Shown here: in pieces, positions 6,499 through 9,167 of the stretch
Position numbering within the stretch: position 1 is the first letter of the stretch
Layout: each line of letters begins with the position of its first letter
Program-made: the position numbers and the translations under genes
DNA from: DASPTR01 sp041481365
GTDB taxonomy: Archaea; Thermoproteota; Bathyarchaeia; Bathyarchaeales; Bathycorpusculaceae
Direction of reading: 5' to 3'
DNA length: 9,167 nt
NCBI GenBank assembly: GCA_041481365.1
Contig: JBGPBS010000058.1
Coordinates: forward strand, 1 to 9,167
The notes under the pieces: generated by a model
Databases searched by the model: none
The model's input: only the letters and a program-made list of their open reading frames with translations
Told to the model about the DNA's origin: nothing

Positions 6499-6669
6499 AT
6501 GCCGTTAAGAAGAAAAATCTGCAAGATTGGGAATGGCTTAGCCGTGTTTCTGCCAAAATCTTGGGTCGAGTTACTTGAAGAGAAACACGGTCACATCGAA
6601 GCTGTCAGCATGGAAGTCGATGGAGAACTCGTAATCAAGCCTATTTTAAAGGAGGGTGAAAAGCTTTAG
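6499..6669 (+). CDS. AbrB/SpoVT-like DNA-binding protein
   Basis: This 56-residue frame is short and easily missed. It begins MPLRRKICKIGNGLAVFLPK, the swapped-hairpin AbrB pattern (R-K-I-x-K-I-G-N-G-x-A-V-x-L-P-K-S-W), and continues with a short helix and a final strand ELVIKPI. AbrB-type proteins dimerise through two such hairpins and act as repressors or antitoxins. An in-frame stop at 6484-6486 makes ATG 6499 the only standard start; the Shine-Dalgarno (AAAGGCG) is weak. It is first in an operon: its end overlaps the next gene by 14 nt. Position opposite the winged-helix regulator fits a two-repressor control region of a provirus or plasmid. No toxin partner is evident. Confidence 0.82.
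   Translation: MPLRRKICKIGNGLAVFLPKSWVELLEEKHGHIEAVSMEVDGELVIKPILKEGEKL
6651..6655 (+). promoter_or_regulatory. GGAGG directly abutting the GTG start
   Basis: GGAGG ends one base before the GTG at 6656, with zero spacing instead of the usual 5-9 nt. The next in-frame codons are not starts, so either the start works by coupling with the overlapping AbrB-like gene or the GGAGG is simply part of the Lys-Glu-Gly codons it encodes. Confidence 0.35.
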
Positions 6670-7549
6670 TGGTACCATAATCAGGAATAACGCCATCAGA
6701 CAAAACGAAAATGACAAGATCAATGACAAGAAGGAACCATGCTCCGACTATATTCTGCATACGTTAGAACAAGCCAATCAAGCCCTCACCTACAAGGATT
6801 TTGGAACAGTTTTCAGCTACGGAACATTAAGAAACGGAATGAGCAAACATGTGACTAACGGGAAGGTCTTGAATCTTCCAAGAGAAAATCCTGCTCGCTT
6901 TATCCTTCCTGAATGGACATCAAGACCAGAATACTCAAGCATACAACGAAATGACAACAAGGGCATGGCGGTTAGATTTGACTTCTTGTCATTTCTGGAA
7001 GATGAAGTGATGTGGGAACCGACTCTTGGAGTGCACAGCCTCAAGCTAGCCTTTCAGGTTTATTCTCTTGATTGGCTACGATTAGGATGGAAATATTGCA
7101 CGAGAAGTCACAGTTACAGTCGTGCCTTTCAGCTTTCACACCCAGTGAAAGTCCAGTGTTTTGACACAGGAACAGTCTTAGTCAACATAAGATCGAGTGC
7201 AAGACCATTCAAGCTGGACCCAGAGGGTCTTATGTCAATCAATAGTTTATTGGGAGAGGTCAAAAACGTGCTGGGGAGCCAACGCATCCCTGATCCGTCT
7301 TCTTGGACAGTTGTGCAATGGCATCTGAACCGTGACAGCGAGCCCATTTCAGTTGACGGCCTGAGTTTTCATGTCACATTCCGCGACTACTTCCACAGCA
7401 TTGCTAGGTTATACTACAAACAAGAGCTGAAGAAGACAAGAGCAGAAACAGTGCAAGCTCCGCATCGAAGCATCAAGGACATTTTCGAAATGGTTCTAAA
7501 CAGAAGTCAGATTGAACCCGAAATAGCTTCATTGAAAGGATCTGCATAG
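6656..7549 (+). CDS. Winged-helix protein of unknown function, mobile-element type
   Basis: This is a 297-residue protein. After a polar N-terminal 28 residues comes a winged helix at about 30-86: DYILHTLEQANQALTYKDF, then SYGTLRNGMSKHVTNGKV as the recognition helix, then a strand ending ARFILPEW. Proteins with this 'GT(L/F)RN-x-x-SK-L/H' helix are frequent beside integrases in Thaumarchaeota- and Bathyarchaeia-type elements, from my memory of the family. The rest (about 105-255) is a mixed alpha/beta domain with many aromatic residues (LDWLRLGWKYC, WTVVQWHLNRD, FRDYFHSIARLYY) that I do not recognise; no nuclease or polymerase motif is visible. The start is uncertain: GTG 6656 is the only standard start before Met62. 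Possible roles are replication initiation, excision or regulation; the order in the integrase operon supports only an element-maintenance job. Confidence 0.72.
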   Translation: MKSFSGTIIRNNAIRQNENDKINDKKEPCSDYILHTLEQANQALTYKDFGTVFSYGTLRNGMSKHVTNGKVLNLPRENPARFILPEWTSRPEYSSIQRNDNKGMAVRFDFLSFLEDEVMWEPTLGVHSLKLAFQVYSLDWLRLGWKYCTRSHSYSRAFQLSHPVKVQCFDTGTVLVNIRSSARPFKLDPEGLMSINSLLGEVKNVLGSQRIPDPSSWTVVQWHLNRDSEPISVDGLSFHVTFRDYFHSIARLYYKQELKKTRAETVQAPHRSIKDIFEMVLNRSQIEPEIASLKGSA

Positions 7550-7551
7550 AA

Positions 7552-7764
7552 TTGTTGAAAGCCATCGTAATAGCACCAAACGACAAAACAAGCGACTACG
7601 GTAGTTTGCTAGCAATAGCACGGGCCGAAAGCCGAAAAAGAGAACACTCTCAACAAAACCCGCCAATCCGTGCTATAAGATTCTTTCCAGAACTCAACAT
7701 GTATGTTGCCGTGTACGAGGCAGACGCCATTCAAAAACCAGAGGTGAACAAACCAAGTGGCTGA
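7552..7764 (+). CDS. Small conserved-looking protein of unknown function
   Basis: This 70-residue protein has a probable beta-alpha-beta-beta layout: strand KAIVIAPND, helix SLLAIARAESRKRE, then strands IRAIRFFPEL and MYVAVYEAD. It lies 2 nt after the preceding stop and overlaps the integrase start by 8 nt, which strongly suggests a real, coupled gene. The start is TTG at 7552 or TTG at 7555; an AAAGGATC stretch at 7535-7542 may serve as the Shine-Dalgarno. There is no Cys pair, no membrane segment and no recognised motif. Its place directly before the integrase suggests a small accessory factor, possibly a recombination directionality factor; this is only context. Confidence 0.65.
   Translation: MLKAIVIAPNDKTSDYGSLLAIARAESRKREHSQQNPPIRAIRFFPELNMYVAVYEADAIQKPEVNKPSG
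7741..7747 (+). promoter_or_regulatory. Ribosome binding site GAGGTGA for the integrase
   Basis: GAGGTGA is a full match to the archaeal Shine-Dalgarno core, 9 nt before GTG 7757. It fixes the integrase start inside the end of the upstream gene. Confidence 0.7.
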
Positions 7765-9013
7765 GGGAAAGGCTGGCTTCTACGGCAATATGCATACTTG
7801 GCAAAGCGGCTCAAAAAAAGGGAAGTTGGTGTCCGAGACTCCAGCCGCCCAGCCCCCTAAATGCCCACAATGCGACTCAACCAGACTCTACAAGGATGGC
7901 CTACGCCCCTTGCCTGATGGCTCAAGCGTTCAGCGCTGGCTGTGCCGAGAATGCGGCCTACGATTCAGCTGCAGAAGACCATTACGAGAAAACTCATACT
8001 GCCACATAAATACCCCCAGCAACTATGTTCCTAATCGTCAAGTATGCGACTTGGCAGAAGAGTCGAAAAACTTGATCGCGGAAATAGGACAGCTACATTC
8101 CGCGGGAGAAAGCCAAACAGATCGAGCAACGATCAAGGGGAAGATCGTACAGTTCAGCGTATGGTTGAAGATGCAAGGCTACCCAGATGAAACGGTTGAA
8201 GTACGAACGGGAAACCTAGCTAGACTTGTGAGACTAGGCGTCAACATTTCTGACCCCGAAACCGTGAAAGAAACACTATCTAGGCAGACGTGGAAAGACA
8301 GCTACAAAATGCTCCTATGCTACGCGTATGAATCCTTCATGAAAATGGAAAACCTGAAATGGATTCGCCCAAGATATAGGCAGGGTGAGAGTTTCCCTTT
8401 CATTCCAACAGAACAAGAGATAGATCAGCTCATAGCAGCAACATCAAAGAAAATCAGCACTTTTCTGCAAGGACTAAAGGACACAGGAGCAGACCCAGGC
8501 GAACTAGTCAAGCTCAGATGGATCGACATCAACAAGGAAACAAGAACTCTAAACATAACACCTATCAAAGGCCATAATCCCCGAGTTTCCAAGGTCTCAG
8601 AACAGTTCATGAACATGCTAGAACGACTACCAAAAGCCTCTGAAGTAGTCTTCAGAAACTATGATAACCTGAAGAACGCGTTCTATTGGCAACGAAAGAG
8701 GATAGCAGAGAAACTAGGTAACCCTAGACTTAGAAAGATAAGCTTCACAACCTTCAGACACTGGAAAGGCACAATGGAATACCACAGAACAAAAGACCTG
8801 CTATATGTCAAGAAGATCCTAGGCCACAAGACAATTCAAAACACACTCAAGTACATCGACCTTGAGGCAGCAATCTTTGAAACGGTAGACGATCAATGGA
8901 CTGCTAGGGTAGCAGGCGACGTGAAAGAGGCAACTACGCTGATAGAAGCAGGATTCGACTACGTAACTGGCGAGTATAGTGATGGTGGGAAAATCTTTCG
9001 GAAACGGAAATAG
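7757..9013 (+). CDS. Tyrosine recombinase (integrase) with N-terminal zinc ribbon
   Basis: This 418-residue recombinase cuts and rejoins DNA through a 3'-phosphotyrosine. A zinc ribbon lies at residues 36-66 (CPQC...CREC: C36, C39, C63, C66). A SAM-like core-binding domain spans about 95-205. The catalytic domain spans about 215-375: Lys271 in PIKGHNPR, Arg334 in TTFRHW, His357 in LGHKTI, and nucleophile Tyr366 in LKYIDL, nine residues after His357 as is usual. The first catalytic Arg is missing: TGADPGEL (243-250) has Asp246 where TGxRxxEL is expected, and the HxxR His is Thr331. A C-terminal tail ends EAGFDYVTGEYSDGGKIFRKRK-like, typical of archaeal relatives I remember. It is the last gene of the element operon and ends 119 bp before rps10. 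GTG 7757 has a strong Shine-Dalgarno. Confidence 0.9.
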   Translation: MAEGKAGFYGNMHTWQSGSKKGKLVSETPAAQPPKCPQCDSTRLYKDGLRPLPDGSSVQRWLCRECGLRFSCRRPLRENSYCHINTPSNYVPNRQVCDLAEESKNLIAEIGQLHSAGESQTDRATIKGKIVQFSVWLKMQGYPDETVEVRTGNLARLVRLGVNISDPETVKETLSRQTWKDSYKMLLCYAYESFMKMENLKWIRPRYRQGESFPFIPTEQEIDQLIAATSKKISTFLQGLKDTGADPGELVKLRWIDINKETRTLNITPIKGHNPRVSKVSEQFMNMLERLPKASEVVFRNYDNLKNAFYWQRKRIAEKLGNPRLRKISFTTFRHWKGTMEYHRTKDLLYVKKILGHKTIQNTLKYIDLEAAIFETVDDQWTARVAGDVKEATTLIEAGFDYVTGEYSDGGKIFRKRK

Positions 9014-9055
9014 GACCAGAATCGTGTAGATACACTCAAAAACTATGTCGATAAG

Positions 9056-9065
9056 TTTTTATTTA
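9056..9065 (+). promoter_or_regulatory. TATA box of the rps10 promoter
   Basis: TTTTTATTTA matches an archaeal TATA box in the 119-bp gap after the integrase. Transcription would start near 9088, leaving a leader of about 45 nt before the ATG at 9133. It implies that rps10 is transcribed independently of the integrase operon. Confidence 0.5.
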
Positions 9066-9132
9066 CGGTTAATTGTCTAAGGTAAATACCCAATAAATCT
9101 GTCGGCAGCGGAAGAATCTGGAATGATGGGCG

Positions 9133-9167
9133 ATGGTTAGAAAGGCAAGAATACGGTTGACAAGCAC
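9133..9167 (+). CDS. rps10: 30S ribosomal protein S10, N-terminal fragment (runs off right edge)
   Basis: The ATG at 9133 opens MVRKARIRLTS before the window ends. The pattern M-x-x-KARI(R/K)L-x-S(T) is the conserved N-terminus of archaeal ribosomal protein S10, which sits in the 30S head. An in-frame stop at 9124-9126 excludes an earlier start. The Shine-Dalgarno is poor (GATGGGCG). Archaeal rps10 usually follows the gene for elongation factor 1-alpha, but here an integrase operon lies directly upstream and the gene has its own promoter box. Only eleven whole codons are visible, but they fit S10 closely. Confidence 0.75.
   Translation, partial: MVRKARIRLTS

Larger units (their letters stand above)
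5460..9013. mobile_element. Probable integrated element module (control region plus integrase operon)
   Basis: The unit comprises the divergent winged-helix regulator, the palindromic gap, the AbrB-like protein, a winged-helix protein, a small protein and the tyrosine recombinase, all tightly spaced. This is the usual arrangement of a provirus or plasmid control and integration block, placed beside a housekeeping ribosomal gene. I could not find attachment repeats, capsid or replication genes, and the left limit is unknown: the surface-protein gene and the 703-3391 operon may be inside or outside it. Confidence 0.5.

Noticed and set aside
6499..7549. AbrB antitoxin with a toxin partner
   Set aside because: The downstream protein has a winged helix and no toxin-like nuclease motif (no PIN acidic set, no MazF or RelE pattern).
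9014..9132. Attachment-site direct repeat shared with the left part of the window (GCAGCGGAAGAATCTGG versus GGCGGAAGCAGATCC)
   Set aside because: The similarity is only partial and short; I could not find a convincing repeat of 15 bases or more.

Overview
The window looks archaeal and most resembles an uncultured Bathyarchaeia-type (TACK) genome. The grounds are GAGGTG(A)-type Shine-Dalgarno sites, T/A-rich archaeal promoter boxes, a NosD/PKD surface protein ending in an archaeosortase-like tail, a zinc-ribbon tyrosine recombinase of a style I associate with Bathyarchaeia, and the start of an archaeal-type ribosomal protein S10 gene at the right edge. The lineage is inferred from family resemblance and was not searched.

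Layout from left to right: (1) 1-120, the N-terminus of a minus-strand gene of unknown function that runs off the left edge. (2) 121-702, an intergenic stretch holding the leader of that gene and a perfect short hairpin, with no convincing gene. (3) 703-3391, a tight three-gene plus-strand operon: a small helix-turn-helix protein resembling a terminase small subunit, a small Cys/His-rich protein, and a 647-residue fusion of a ParB-like nuclease domain, an ABC-type ATPase and a GNAT acyltransferase. (4) 3324-5261, a convergent minus-strand gene for a secreted, membrane-anchored beta-helix/PKD surface protein whose 3' end overlaps the fusion gene by 68 bp. (5) 5460-9013, a mobile-element-like control and integration module. 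A minus-strand winged-helix regulator with a Cys cluster diverges, across a 25-bp near-perfect palindrome, from a plus-strand operon of an AbrB-like protein (56 residues), a winged-helix protein of unknown function, a 70-residue unknown protein and a tyrosine recombinase. (6) 9014-9167, a promoter and the first 11 codons of rps10.

How the parts may work together: the regulator, palindrome, AbrB-like protein and recombinase look like a provirus or plasmid control region, with integration near rps10. The first operon carries a virus-like combination: a terminase-like HTH protein beside a ParB/ABC/GNAT fusion. Its acyltransferase could modify DNA bases in the manner of phage Mu Mom, but no terminase large subunit is visible. 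It is either a remnant packaging cassette or a stand-alone DNA-targeting system, and it is the best candidate here for something undescribed. The two plus-strand modules have opposite base skews (G/T-rich versus A/C-rich), which argues that they have different histories.
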